Shown here piece after piece: positions 1 to 10,582 of a stretch of 64,000 nucleotides of DNA. A model generated the notes under the pieces. That model was not told the origin of the DNA. It ran no database searches and saw nothing but the letters and a program-made list of their open reading frames with translations. A program made the position numbers and the translations under genes. The stretch lies in NCBI RefSeq assembly GCF_025460765.1, contig NZ_JAMWEG010000005.1:124001-188000 (forward strand). The letters are read 5' to 3'. Source of the stretch: Micromonospora sp. MA102 (GTDB lineage Bacteria > Actinomycetota > Actinomycetes > Mycobacteriales > Micromonosporaceae). How positions within the stretch are numbered: position 1 is the first letter of the stretch; every line of letters begins with the position of its first letter.

Positions 1-596
1 ATCACGTGCAGGCCGCGCTTGGCGGGGTCGTCGTCGAGCAGCCCCACCGGCAGGTAGCGCCCCTGCGGGTCGCTGAGCATCGCCCGGAGCAGGGCGTGCC
101 CAGCTTCGCCGGCCCCGAACAGCAGCACCGGTCTGGCCGTCTGCGGGTCGGGACGCAGGGTGCGGTCGCGGCGGTTCCGGTGTGCCCAGCGGGCGGTCAG
201 CATGCCCACGAGGGCCACGGCGGCACCCAGGATCGGCGCGCTGGCCGGCACCGGGCGGCCGGGCAGGGCCAGGTCCACCACCGTTCCAACCACGGCGACG
301 ACGCCTGCGATGTAGGCCAACGACCGGGCGTCCTCCAGGCTGCCGACCGGGTGGCGGCCCCACCGCAGCCGCCGGTACCACCCGAACACCTGGTGCAGCA
401 GGGCCAGGAGAAGTCCGAATCCGGCCGCTCCGAGGATCTGCGCCGCGGTCAGGTCGAACTCGTAGCGGGCCCAGGTGGCGACCGTGACGCCGACCAGCCA
501 CGCCGGGGCGTCGGCCGGGGCGAAGCCGGTGGCTCCGTCCGGCCATCTGCCGGCGGTGGTCTTGGTCGAGGCGGAATTACCGGCGCTGAGCGGCAT
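1..596 (-). CDS. CapD/FlaA1-type nucleoside-diphosphate-sugar dehydratase, N-terminal part (runs off window)
   Basis: The visible 198 residues are the N-terminal part of a membrane-anchored polysaccharide biosynthesis protein of the CapD/FlaA1/PglF group. About four hydrophobic segments (roughly residues 30-40, 52-70, 92-112 and 120-137) precede a Rossmann nucleotide-binding motif GAGEAG at 161-166 and the family-typical stretch VGLLDDDPAKRG. Members of this family are usually UDP-GlcNAc 4,6-dehydratases that make a 4-keto-6-deoxy sugar. The ATG at 596 has an AAGGAG ribosome site six bases upstream. It is the last visible gene of a minus-strand cluster after an aminotransferase and a glycosyltransferase, which fits a dehydratase-aminotransferase sugar pathway. 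The catalytic dehydratase half lies outside the window, so a polyprenyl-phosphate sugar transferase with a similar N-terminus cannot be fully excluded. Confidence 0.75.
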   Translation of the reverse strand, partial: MPLSAGNSASTKTTAGRWPDGATGFAPADAPAWLVGVTVATWARYEFDLTAAQILGAAGFGLLLALLHQVFGWYRRLRWGRHPVGSLEDARSLAYIAGVVAVVGTVVDLALPGRPVPASAPILGAAVALVGMLTARWAHRNRRDRTLRPDPQTARPVLLFGAGEAGHALLRAMLSDPQGRYLPVGLLDDDPAKRGLHV

Positions 597-696
597 GGAG
601 GCTCCTTGCTGGAAGGGCTTCGAGTACGAGCGGCGGCGATGAACGCCCCAACCGTTATAAACGGTCAAACATGCTTAAAGGTGATATTTCACGTAT

Positions 697-1908
697 TCAG
701 GACCGAACGGCTGGAACATCATCCACGAGCGTGTCCAGCACTCGCTGCAACTTCGCCGCCACCACCGTCCGGGACCGGTTCTCCTCCACATACCGGCGAC
801 CACGCCGACCCATCGCGGCGAGCTTCTCGGGCTCCAGAGCGGCAAGTTCCCGCAGGCCAGTGGCGAGGTCGGCGGTCGGGACGGTGAGCCCCGCATCAGC
901 GGCCCGCAGGATGTCCTCGGGCTCGCCGGGGCAGTTGTTCACCACTGGCAGGCCGGCGGCGAGGTAGTCGTACAGCTTGTTCGGGCTGGCGCCCAGGTCG
1001 TAGACGGGGCTGTGTGCGAGCACGTGGATGCCGATGTCGGCGTCGCCGAGGATGCCCCGCAGCTCCTGCTTCGGAACCCGGTCGAGGAAGTGCACGTTGG
1101 TGAGGCCTTCGGCCGCCGCGCGGGCCACCAGCGCGGGCTTCTCCAGGCCGTCGCCGATGAGGACGAAGGTGTGCTCCGGCACCTGGGCCACGGCGTCCAG
1201 CAGCCGGTGCAGCCCGTTGATCGCACCGTGCGAGCCGGCGAACACCAGCAGCCGACCGCGTACCGGAACGCGCCGGCGCAGCGGTTGGTACCGGTCTGGG
1301 CGGAGATCAAAGTCCCCCGGCTCGGCGCCGTTGCTCACCCATTCCAGCTTCTCGGCCGGCACTCCCGCCTCGGCGAAGTAGGCGCGCCAGCCGGCGGCGA
1401 CGATGACGATCCGGTCGGCCCGTCGGTAGAGCCACCGTTCTAGCGCCCGCAGGAGCCGGTGGGTCGGCGAGTTCCGGCGGAGGAAGCCGGTGCTCACCAT
1501 GGCCTCGGGCCACAGGTCGCGGATCTCGAGCACGAACCGGGACCGGCACAGCCGGGCGGCCAGCCATCCGGCCACCGGGGTGAGCAGGTGCGGGGAGGAG
1601 GCGTACACGACGTCGGGGCGCGGCCCGCGCAGGACCGCCCGGCACGCGTTGCGGGCGTAGGTGAGCCAGCTCAGCACCCGCCGGTGGTCGTTGCCGGTGT
1701 AGCGGGTCACCGGGACCGTGACGAAGTGCGGGTCGTCGGCGCTGAGGTCGCTGTGACTGAAGTGGTCCCAGGCCGCCGCGACGATCGACCAGTCCCAGCC
1801 GTGCAGGCGGCCGAACAGCTCGACGTGCCGGGTCCCCCCGGCGCGTGACAGGGGCTGGGCGTACTGGTTGAGGACGACCACCCGCCGACGGCGCTGTCGG
1901 GTGTCCAT
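697..1908 (-). CDS. GT4-family glycosyltransferase (WbuB-like)
   Basis: The 403-residue protein has the GT-B layout of family 4 glycosyltransferases. The N-terminal domain opens with VVVLNQYAQP followed by GGTRHVELF, and contains EIRDLWPEAM. The C-terminal domain holds LLVFAGSHGAINGLHRLLDA and a donor-binding region ASPNKLYDYLAAGLPVV, where the Glu of the usual E-x7-E motif is replaced by the NKLYDYLA form seen in WbuB-type enzymes. It would transfer a sugar from a nucleotide donor to a lipid-linked glycan at the inner membrane face. The start is supported by GGAGG seven bases before the ATG. It sits 55 nt after the aminotransferase gene and upstream of the CapD-type gene on the same strand, so all three are probably one operon. 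The sugar specificity cannot be read from the sequence. Confidence 0.85.
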   Translation of the reverse strand: MDTRQRRRRVVVLNQYAQPLSRAGGTRHVELFGRLHGWDWSIVAAAWDHFSHSDLSADDPHFVTVPVTRYTGNDHRRVLSWLTYARNACRAVLRGPRPDVVYASSPHLLTPVAGWLAARLCRSRFVLEIRDLWPEAMVSTGFLRRNSPTHRLLRALERWLYRRADRIVIVAAGWRAYFAEAGVPAEKLEWVSNGAEPGDFDLRPDRYQPLRRRVPVRGRLLVFAGSHGAINGLHRLLDAVAQVPEHTFVLIGDGLEKPALVARAAAEGLTNVHFLDRVPKQELRGILGDADIGIHVLAHSPVYDLGASPNKLYDYLAAGLPVVNNCPGEPEDILRAADAGLTVPTADLATGLRELAALEPEKLAAMGRRGRRYVEENRSRTVVAAKLQRVLDTLVDDVPAVRS

Positions 1909-1963
1909 GGCAGAACCTCCGGAGGTAGATGCGGAGACGGCGGCGAACGGTGTCCCGGGGCGC

Positions 1964-3217
1964 TCAGGAGGTGGAGAGCGCGGAGCCGACCGACTCGGCG
2001 TCCTGGGCCGGCCGGACCCCCGGCAGGTTCCTGTTCCTCGCCGGCCGGGAGCGCAGGAAGTCGCCGATCCGGGCGCAGACCCGGTCCAGCTGTTCCGGGC
2101 TCATCCCGGAGCCGCTGGGCAGGGTCAGACCGGTCGCGAAGAGCCGTTCGGCGGTGCCCGTCAGCAGCGCGCGGGCGCCGGCGAAGACGGGCTGCAGGTG
2201 CATCGGCTTCCAGACCGGCCGGGTCTCGATGTGCGCCCCGGCCAGGTGGGCCGCCAGTTCCCCGGCCTGCCAGCCGGTCGCCTGTGCGTCGACGACGATG
2301 CTGGTCAGCCAGCAGTTGGCGGTCGGATCGCCGGCGCTGAGCAGGCGTACACCCGCGGTCTGCGCAAAGAGCTCGGCGTAGCGCGACCGGTGGGACCGGC
2401 GCCGCGCCATCATCGAGTCGAGCCGGCGCAGCTGGGCGCGGCCCACGGCGGCCAGCAGGTTGCTCAGCCGGTAGTTGTAGCCGGTGTCGGTGTGCTCGTA
2501 GTGCGGCACGGGCTGGCGTGCCTGCGTGGAGAGGTAGCGGCAGTGGTCGACCAGAGCTCCGTCGTCCGAGACCAGCATGCCGCCACCGGAGGTGGTGATG
2601 ATCTTGTTGCCGTTGAAGGACAGCACCCCGGCCCGGCCGAAGGATCCGGCGGGCCGGCCGTCGCGGGTCGCGCCCAGTGCCTCGGCGGCGTCCTCCACCA
2701 CCGGCACGCCGGCGGCGGCACAGATCGGCAGGATGCGGCCGTAGTCGGCGCAGGAGCCGAACATGTCGACGGGCAGCACCGCGGCGACCCGGCGGCCGGC
2801 AGCGCGAAGCTCGTGCAGGGCGCGTTCGAGCAGTTCCGGGTCCAGGTTGCCGGTGTCGGGCTCGCAGTCGACGAAGACCGGCTCGGCGCCGGTGTAGACC
2901 ACCGCGTTGGCGGTCGCCACGAAGGTCAACGTGGGGACGATCACCGCGTCTCCGGGCCGGACGCCCAGGGCGACCAGGGCCAGGTGCAGCCCGGCGGTGC
3001 CGGAGGACAACGCGACCGCGTGGGCCGTACCCACCCGCTCGGCGGCTTCGCGTTCGAAGGCGTCGACCTCGGGGCCGACCGGCGCCACCCAGCCCGAGCG
3101 CAGCGCGCGAAGCAGGTAGGACTCCTCCAGCGGCCCGACGTCGGGCGGCGAGAGCAGTACGCGCTCGTGACCGCCTTCGGTCGGCCGCTGAGTGTCGTCC
3201 TGTCCGCCTGCCGCCAT
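1964..3217 (-). CDS. DegT/DnrJ/EryC1/StrS-family PLP aminotransferase
   Basis: This 417-residue protein is a fold-type I PLP-dependent sugar aminotransferase. Visible hallmarks are SGTAGLHLAL (about 72-81), VPTLTFVATANAV (95-107), the PLP-contacting VVEDAAEALG and the Schiff-base lysine Lys205 in SFNGNKIITT. Such enzymes convert a 4-keto (or 3-keto) nucleotide sugar to an amino sugar using glutamate. The TFVATANAVVYTGAEPVFVD stretch resembles PglE/PseC-type 4-aminotransferases, which act on the product of CapD/PglF-type dehydratases, and such a gene lies two positions downstream. Together they suggest a 4-amino-4,6-dideoxy sugar, for example a bacillosamine-like residue, in an exopolysaccharide or glycoprotein glycan. 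The upstream 150 nt is free of genes and must hold the promoter of this operon. Confidence 0.85.
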   Translation of the reverse strand: MAAGGQDDTQRPTEGGHERVLLSPPDVGPLEESYLLRALRSGWVAPVGPEVDAFEREAAERVGTAHAVALSSGTAGLHLALVALGVRPGDAVIVPTLTFVATANAVVYTGAEPVFVDCEPDTGNLDPELLERALHELRAAGRRVAAVLPVDMFGSCADYGRILPICAAAGVPVVEDAAEALGATRDGRPAGSFGRAGVLSFNGNKIITTSGGGMLVSDDGALVDHCRYLSTQARQPVPHYEHTDTGYNYRLSNLLAAVGRAQLRRLDSMMARRRSHRSRYAELFAQTAGVRLLSAGDPTANCWLTSIVVDAQATGWQAGELAAHLAGAHIETRPVWKPMHLQPVFAGARALLTGTAERLFATGLTLPSGSGMSPEQLDRVCARIGDFLRSRPARNRNLPGVRPAQDAESVGSALSTS

Positions 3218-3364
3218 CCTCAGCCCCCGGGTCTGTCGGCGGGAGTCGTCCCGCTGTCTCCGGGAAGGTCAACGAGGCACCTGATCGGCGGTGTTGCCCT
3301 AATACCAACGAAGATCCCTTTCGCGTTTCTCGCCCGCTTCCCTGCGGCGGCCGGACCGGACCGG

Positions 3365-3370
3365 TAAAGT
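3365..3370 (+). promoter_or_regulatory. -10 element TAAAGT
   Basis: TAAAGT fits the actinobacterial TAnnnT -10 pattern and lies 49 nt before the GTG start of the DUF389 gene, leaving a short leader that contains an AGGAGG ribosome site. No strong -35 hexamer is evident. Confidence 0.5.
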
Positions 3371-3419
3371 GCGGCGGCCGGCGGTGCTGGGCCGCCGCAA
3401 CGGCAGCAGGAGGTGGCCG

Positions 3420-4427
3420 GTGCTGCACCTGCGGGTGATCGCGCCCCCGGATCGGTCGAGCGCCGTCGTCGACCTGCTCGCGGCCGATCCCGGCGTCACC
3501 CACCTCGTCGTGCTGGCCGGGGCCGCCCGCCAGCCGGCCGGTGACTACGTCACCTGCGACGTGGTGCGGGAGAGCGCCGACGGCGTGCTGCACGCGCTCC
3601 AGGAGCTGGGCGTCGAGGCGCACGGGGCGATCGCCGCGGACGACGTCGAGCTGACCTTGTCCGCCGCGGCGGACAAGGCCGCGAAGGACGCCCCCGGGCA
3701 CGGCGAGGACGCCGTGGTCTGGGACGAGATCGCCGCGAAGACCGGGGAGCAGACGGTGCTCACCGGCACCTTCCTCGCGCTGATCATCGTGGCCACCATG
3801 ATCGCCGGCATCGGCGTGCTGCTCGACCAGCCCATCCTGATCGTCGGCGCCATGGTCGTCGGCCCGGAGTTCGGCCCGCTCGCCGCGCTCTGTGTGGCGC
3901 TGCTGCGCCGGCAGCCGCGCATCATCGGCCGGTCGGTGCAGGCGCTGGTGGTCGGCTTCCTCGCCGCCATGCTGGTCACCGTGCTGAGCACCTGGGCTCT
4001 CACCGCCGCCGGGCTGGTCGGCCGGGACATGCTGCTGGCCGACCGGCCGCTCACCGACTTCATCTGGCGCCCGGATGCGCTCTCCTGGGTGGTCGGCCTG
4101 CTCGCCGGGGTCGCCGGCATGCTCTCGCTGACCTCGAAGAAGTCCGGCTCCCTGGTCGGCGTGCTGATCTCGGTGACCACCGTGCCGGCGGCGGCGAACG
4201 TGGCGGTCGCGGCGGCCTACGGGGTCTGGCACGAGGCGGCCGGCTCAGCCCTCCAGCTCGTCATCAACCTGGCCGCCATCGTGCTGGCCGGCCTGCTCAC
4301 CCTGGTCGTGCAGCTCTGCTGGTGGCGGCGGGTGCAGCGGCGGTCGGCGCGGGGCGTGCCGCGGCAGCGGGCCGATCGGCCCACCCCGGTCAGCGCCAGT
4401 CGTCGCCCGCCTCGAGACGCACGCTGA
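3420..4427 (+). CDS. DUF389 family membrane protein
   Basis: The 335-residue protein has a soluble N-terminal domain of about 110 residues and then a DUF389 membrane domain with five or six hydrophobic segments, including the family-typical LLDQPILIVGAMVVGPEFGPLAALCVALL region around residues 135-165 (seen as consecutive conserved blocks). DUF389 proteins are widespread in actinobacteria and have no established biochemical role. I chose the GTG at 3420 because AGGAGG ends seven bases before it and the preceding codons have no such site. A 5-residue-rich basic tail after the last segment suggests a cytoplasmic C-terminus. Its 3' end overlaps the convergent gene by 38 nt. Confidence 0.8.
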   Translation: MLHLRVIAPPDRSSAVVDLLAADPGVTHLVVLAGAARQPAGDYVTCDVVRESADGVLHALQELGVEAHGAIAADDVELTLSAAADKAAKDAPGHGEDAVVWDEIAAKTGEQTVLTGTFLALIIVATMIAGIGVLLDQPILIVGAMVVGPEFGPLAALCVALLRRQPRIIGRSVQALVVGFLAAMLVTVLSTWALTAAGLVGRDMLLADRPLTDFIWRPDALSWVVGLLAGVAGMLSLTSKKSGSLVGVLISVTTVPAAANVAVAAAYGVWHEAAGSALQLVINLAAIVLAGLLTLVVQLCWWRRVQRRSARGVPRQRADRPTPVSASRRPPRDAR

Positions 4428-4899
4428 GCAGCGTCGCCAGGGGCACCGACTCGCCGTCCCGGCCGCCCCGCCCGACCACCAGCGGCGGCGGGGCGGGCTC
4501 GGGGTCCGCCCCGAACAGGCGCGACCGCAGGCCGGGCGGCACGGTGAGCAGGTAGAAGCGGCCCTCGGTGTCCACCGCCCGGCTGTGCGCCCGATCCACG
4601 TACCAGCCGGTGAGCCGGGTCCGGTAGCGGCCCCGCCCGTCGTAGCCGGCCGCCGTCAGCCGCTCGGTCCGCAGCCCGCGCCGCAGCGCCTCGGCCGCGA
4701 ACCGGGCCACCAACTCCGCGGCCTGGCCCTGCTCGGCGGCGCGCTGCCGGGCGTCGGCCGCCGCGTGCGCCCGCACCGCGCGGCGCTGCCGCTCCCGCCA
4801 CTCCAGGCCGTCGTCGCCACCCACGTCGGCGAGGGTACGCGCCCGGCCCCGCCCCACCACGTCCACGCTGTCGGCCTGAGTCGTCGGTGACGTCACCAC
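4390..4899 (-). CDS. Hypothetical protein, 169 residues
   Basis: I do not recognise this protein. It is soluble, with an Arg/Ala-rich predicted helical region at about 35-75 (RERQRRAVRAHAAADARQRA), followed by a beta-rich part with RGRYRTRLTGWYVDRAHSRA and GRFYLLTVPPGLRSRLFG, and a C-terminal SVPLATLLSVRLEAGDDW. Third-position GC and the absence of a better reading frame support it as a real gene. It overlaps the end of the convergent DUF389 gene by 38 nt. The start is uncertain: the ATG at 4899 is immediately followed by a GTG, and the start region coincides with the first unit of a 25-bp tandem repeat array (4883-4983), so the promoter and possibly an autoregulatory site lie there. Confidence 0.6.
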   Translation of the reverse strand: MVTSPTTQADSVDVVGRGRARTLADVGGDDGLEWRERQRRAVRAHAAADARQRAAEQGQAAELVARFAAEALRRGLRTERLTAAGYDGRGRYRTRLTGWYVDRAHSRAVDTEGRFYLLTVPPGLRSRLFGADPEPAPPPLVVGRGGRDGESVPLATLLSVRLEAGDDWR

Positions 4900-4983
4900 A
4901 CCGTTGTGGTCGGTGAGGTCATCGCGCCGAGCCGTCAGTGACGTCTGCGCACCCAGGCGTCGGTGAGATCACCGCAGAAAGTC
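4883..4983. repeat. Four tandem 25-26 bp degenerate repeats
   Basis: Units begin at 4883, 4909, 4934 and 4959. Each starts with a version of GTCGGTGACGTCACC (GTCGGTGACGTCACC, GTCGGTGAGGTCATC, GTCAGTGACGTCTGC, GTCGGTGAGATCACC). The first contains the perfect 12-bp palindrome GGTGACGTCACC at 4886-4897. Spacing of 25-26 bp is about two and a half helical turns. The array overlaps the start of the minus-strand hypothetical gene. Confidence 0.75.
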
Positions 4984-5068
4984 CTTCCTGATCCCAGCTC
5001 GACAGCGCCGGAAGACCCGGGGCGGGACCGGCGCAACGCCGTCGTGCGCACTCGCGCTGGTGGCGGGA

Positions 5069-5100
5069 GGCAGCAGCACTGCTGCCTCCCGCCGGCGAAG
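5069..5100. repeat. Perfect 15-bp inverted repeat with 2-nt loop
   Basis: GGCGGGAGGCAGCAG and its exact complement are separated by only CA. It lies in the roughly 300-nt gene-free stretch 4900-5203 between the hypothetical gene and the end of tex. It could act as a transcription terminator for tex, whose stop is about 100 nt away, or be a cruciform-type element. No T-tract follows. A short direct repeat AGCTCGACAGCG occurs on both sides (about 4995 and 5181). Confidence 0.6.
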
Positions 5101-5203
5101 AGGCGCAACTCTCCAAGATCCGAAAGGTGCACGGAACGGCCCCGAGTGGGTGCGCCGTCGAGCCGAGTCGTTCGTGACGTCAGCTCGACAGCGGCGCGTG
5201 ACC

Positions 5204-7675
<2,472 letters not shown>

Positions 7676-7816
7676 GATCTGATCCGCCTTCTCGGGTGGG
7701 TTCGGCAGTCATTGTGCCGGTCGCGTCGCGGCTGGCCGCGCGGCACCCGCCGGACCCCATCCGTCCCACCGGCCCCAGGGGGTGTCCGGAGCATCGCGAC
7801 CGGCGGTGCCCTGCGC

Positions 7817-7822
7817 TAGCGT
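7817..7822 (+). promoter_or_regulatory. Leaderless promoter -10 TAGCGT (dgt)
   Basis: TAGCGT ends seven bases before the ATG at 7830, so transcription should begin at the A of the start codon. No Shine-Dalgarno sequence is present. This favours 7830 as the true start over an upstream in-frame ATG at 7782. Confidence 0.6.
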
Positions 7823-7829
7823 GGCGATC

Positions 7830-9341
7830 ATGGAACAACCTGCGGATCCGCGGGCCCGGCGGCTCTTCGGAGGCAGCGCCCGGGCGCTCGGCGACCTGGC
7901 GGCCAGCCCGTTCCGGGCCGACCGTGACCGCATCGTGGGGTCACCCTTCTTCAGCCGGCTGAACGGGGTGACCCAGGTGATCAGCCCGGGCGGGTCGGGG
8001 CTGCTCGTGCACAACCGGCTCACCCACAGCCTCAAGGTGGCGCAGGTGGCCCGGGCGGTCGCCGAGCGGCTGACCGCCGACCCGGCGCACCGTGACCTGC
8101 TGGAGAAGCTGGGCGGCTGCGACCCGGACGTGGTGGAGGCCGCTGCGCTCGCCCACGACCTCGGGCACCCGCCGTTCGGGCACCTGGGGGAGCGGGTGCT
8201 GGACCGGCTGGCCCGGCAGCGGCTGGGGCTGGCCGACGGCTTCGAGGGCAACGCCCAGTCGTACCGGATCGTCACCAGCACCGAGATCCGCGGCGCGGCG
8301 ACCACCGGCCTGGACCTGACCGCGGCGGTCCGGGCCGCGATGCTGAAGTACCCGTGGACCCGGCTGGACCACCCGGACCCGCACCCGCGGCACCTGGACC
8401 CGGCCCCGCGCGGCGCGGCCGGCCCGCCCGACGACCCGGAGAGCGGGTCGGTGAAGTTCGGCGCGTACCGGACCGAGCTGGACGACCTGCGGCAGGCCCG
8501 GGAGCCGTTCGCCGGCCGGATCCCGGACTGGCAGCAGACCCCCGAGGCGTCGATCATGGACACGGCCGACGACATCGCGTACGCCATCCACGACGTGGAG
8601 GACTTCTACCGGGTCGGTGTGCTCCAGCAGGGCGCGGTGGCCGCCGAGCTGTCGGCCTGGCAGCGCGAGTGCGGGCACTTCCGGGCGATCACCGCCTCGG
8701 CGCTGGCCGCGGCGGGCCGGCGCCCCGGTGCGGCCATCGAGCGGCTGCGCCGCCAGTTGCACCGCAAGGACGCCTGGATCGCCGACGACGAGGCGTTCGC
8801 CGCCGCCGTCGAGCACGTCCGCGAGGAGCTGGTGGAGGGGCTGCTGGCGCTGCCCTTCGACGGCTCGATCGAGGCCGAGCAGTACGTGGCCCGGTTCTCC
8901 GCCCGCTGGTCCACCCGGTTCGTCGACGCCATCACGGTGACCCCCGAGCCGGACGTCCGGTCCGGGTACGTGCTGCTGGCCAAGCCGCAGTGGCACGAGG
9001 TGCAGGTGCTCAAGTTCGTGCACCACCGGTTCGTGCTGGCCCGCCCGGACCTGGCGCTGCACCAGCGTGGTCAGGCGCGGCTGCTCGGCACGCTGGTGGA
9101 GGCGCTGTGGGAGTGGCTGCTCGACCCGGAGGAGGAGTCCCGGCTGCCCCGGCGGCTGCACGACCTGGTCGAGCTGGCCGAGGCGGAGCTGCACCCGCGC
9201 ACGCCGGACCGGATCGGCCGGGCCCGGGGGCGGGCGATCGTCGACTTCGTCGCGCAGCTCACCGACGGGCAGGCGGTGGCGATGCTGGACGCGCTCTCCG
9301 GCCGCTCCGGCGCCCTCTGGACGGACGCCTTCGTGCTCTGA
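7830..9341 (+). CDS. dgt: Deoxyguanosinetriphosphate triphosphohydrolase family protein
   Basis: The 503-residue protein is an HD-domain dNTP triphosphohydrolase, which hydrolyses dGTP (and often other dNTPs) to deoxynucleoside and tripolyphosphate. Visible motifs are NRLTHSLKVAQVAR (first His), the metal-binding HDLGHPPFGHLGE around residues 108-120 and TADDIAYAIHDVEDFY near 250, all typical of the family. An in-frame ATG 48 nt upstream exists, but the -10 TAGCGT placed seven bases before 7830 and the conserved sequence beginning only after this point favour the shorter form. Divergent to tex. The distinction between E. coli-like Dgt and the broad-specificity dNTPase subgroup cannot be settled here. 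Confidence 0.9.
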   Translation: MEQPADPRARRLFGGSARALGDLAASPFRADRDRIVGSPFFSRLNGVTQVISPGGSGLLVHNRLTHSLKVAQVARAVAERLTADPAHRDLLEKLGGCDPDVVEAAALAHDLGHPPFGHLGERVLDRLARQRLGLADGFEGNAQSYRIVTSTEIRGAATTGLDLTAAVRAAMLKYPWTRLDHPDPHPRHLDPAPRGAAGPPDDPESGSVKFGAYRTELDDLRQAREPFAGRIPDWQQTPEASIMDTADDIAYAIHDVEDFYRVGVLQQGAVAAELSAWQRECGHFRAITASALAAAGRRPGAAIERLRRQLHRKDAWIADDEAFAAAVEHVREELVEGLLALPFDGSIEAEQYVARFSARWSTRFVDAITVTPEPDVRSGYVLLAKPQWHEVQVLKFVHHRFVLARPDLALHQRGQARLLGTLVEALWEWLLDPEEESRLPRRLHDLVELAEAELHPRTPDRIGRARGRAIVDFVAQLTDGQAVAMLDALSGRSGALWTDAFVL

Positions 9342-9350
9342 GGCGCGGGC

Positions 9351-10493
9351 TCAGGCGACCGCCTGCCACCAGCCGTCCACCGCCGGCGGCTCGTCCACCA
9401 CCACCCGCTCGCCGGGACGCGGCACGGCCAGCCGGACGTCCCGGGCCTTCGCCTCGGCCCAGAGCCGGTCCACCGGTTCGGACCAGTCGTGCAGGGCCAG
9501 GTTGAAGGTGGCCCAGTGCACCGGCACGAACAGCCCGCCGCGCAGGTCGAGGTGGGCGGCGACGGCCTCCTCGGGGAACATGTGGATGGTCGGCCAGGCG
9601 CGGTCGTACGCGCCGATCTGCATGAGCGTCACGTCGAACGGGCCGTGCTCGGCGCCGATCTCGGCGTAGCCGTCGAAGTAGCCGGAGTCGCCGGTGTAGA
9701 AGACCTTCCGCTGCGCGCCGGCCACCACCCAGGAGCTCCAGAGCGTGCCGTCGCGGCGCAGGCCCCGCCCGGAGAAGTGCTGTGCGGCGGTGGCGGTGAG
9801 GGTCAGCCCGCCGACGCGGTGGCTCTCCGACCAGTCCAGCTCGACGATCCGGTCCTCCGGCACGCCCCACCGGTCCAGGTGGGCGCCGACGCCGAGCGGC
9901 ACCAGGAACGGCGCGGTCTGGTGGGCGAGCAGCCCGCGGACGGTCGCCAGGTCGAGGTGGTCGTAGTGGTCGTGCGAGATGAGGATGGCGTCGAGCCGGG
10001 GCAGTTCCTCGAGGCGGACCGGCGGCTCGTGGATGCGGCGCGGGCCGACCAGCGCCGACGGGGAGCAGCGGTCGCTCCAGACCGGGTCGAGCAGCACCCG
10101 GTGCCCCTCGATCTCGACCAGCGTGGAGGCGTGGCCGTACCAGACGACGTTCAGCTCGCGGGCCGGGTCGGCCGGCGCCGGGTCGGTCGGGCGCAGCACC
10201 GGCACGGCGCTGCCCGGCCGCCGCTTCTGCTTGCCGAAGATCAGCTCCTTGACCAGGTTGCGCCCGGGGTCGGCGACCATGGTGCTGCGGGTGCCCGACG
10301 GGTTGTGGAAGGTGCCGTCCCGGAAGCGCGGCGAGCGGGCCGCCCGTTCCGCGCGGGCGCCGGCGAGCCGGCCGCCGAGCTGGGCGGGCACGTCCCGCGC
10401 CGCCCAGGCCAGCCCGGCCACCGCGGCCAGCCCCGTCAGCCGCCACAGCCGCCCGCCGACCGCCCGGTCCAGTTCCCGGTCCGCTTCCCGCAT
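9351..10493 (-). CDS. MBL-fold metallohydrolase (UlaG/NAPE-PLD-like)
   Basis: The 380-residue protein has a metallo-beta-lactamase fold with the metal motif SHDHYDHLD near residue 190, the preceding NVVWYGHASTLVEIEG and later FYTGDSGYFDGYAEIG and FVPVHWATFNLA, which supply further ligands. This set matches the UlaG/NAPE-PLD-like branch that hydrolyses phosphodiester or lactone substrates. The N-terminal 100 residues carry a hydrophobic stretch (LTGLAAVAGLAWAA) that may anchor it in the membrane. I placed the start at the ATG at 10493 because the reading frame further upstream is only the antisense image of the neighbouring dehydrogenase. The substrate is unknown. It ends ten bases from the convergent dgt gene. 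Confidence 0.82.
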   Translation of the reverse strand: MREADRELDRAVGGRLWRLTGLAAVAGLAWAARDVPAQLGGRLAGARAERAARSPRFRDGTFHNPSGTRSTMVADPGRNLVKELIFGKQKRRPGSAVPVLRPTDPAPADPARELNVVWYGHASTLVEIEGHRVLLDPVWSDRCSPSALVGPRRIHEPPVRLEELPRLDAILISHDHYDHLDLATVRGLLAHQTAPFLVPLGVGAHLDRWGVPEDRIVELDWSESHRVGGLTLTATAAQHFSGRGLRRDGTLWSSWVVAGAQRKVFYTGDSGYFDGYAEIGAEHGPFDVTLMQIGAYDRAWPTIHMFPEEAVAAHLDLRGGLFVPVHWATFNLALHDWSEPVDRLWAEAKARDVRLAVPRPGERVVVDEPPAVDGWWQAVA

Positions 10494-10582
10494 GTCCCGT
10501 CCCTCCGCCGTGTCCCGCAGTACACGGTAGCCATCCGCCCGCCACCCCGCGCGGGCGACGACGCACCCCGCCGGCGCCCCGC

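Noticed and set aside
1707..4232. Long minus-strand frame through the aminotransferase and DUF389 genes
   Set aside because: It is composed of high-GC shadow sequence rich in Arg/Gly/Pro with no domain, opposite to or out of frame with genes that have clear motifs.
7782..7829. Longer dgt form starting at an upstream ATG
   Set aside because: The added 16 residues have no family similarity and the -10 element TAGCGT would lie inside the coding sequence.
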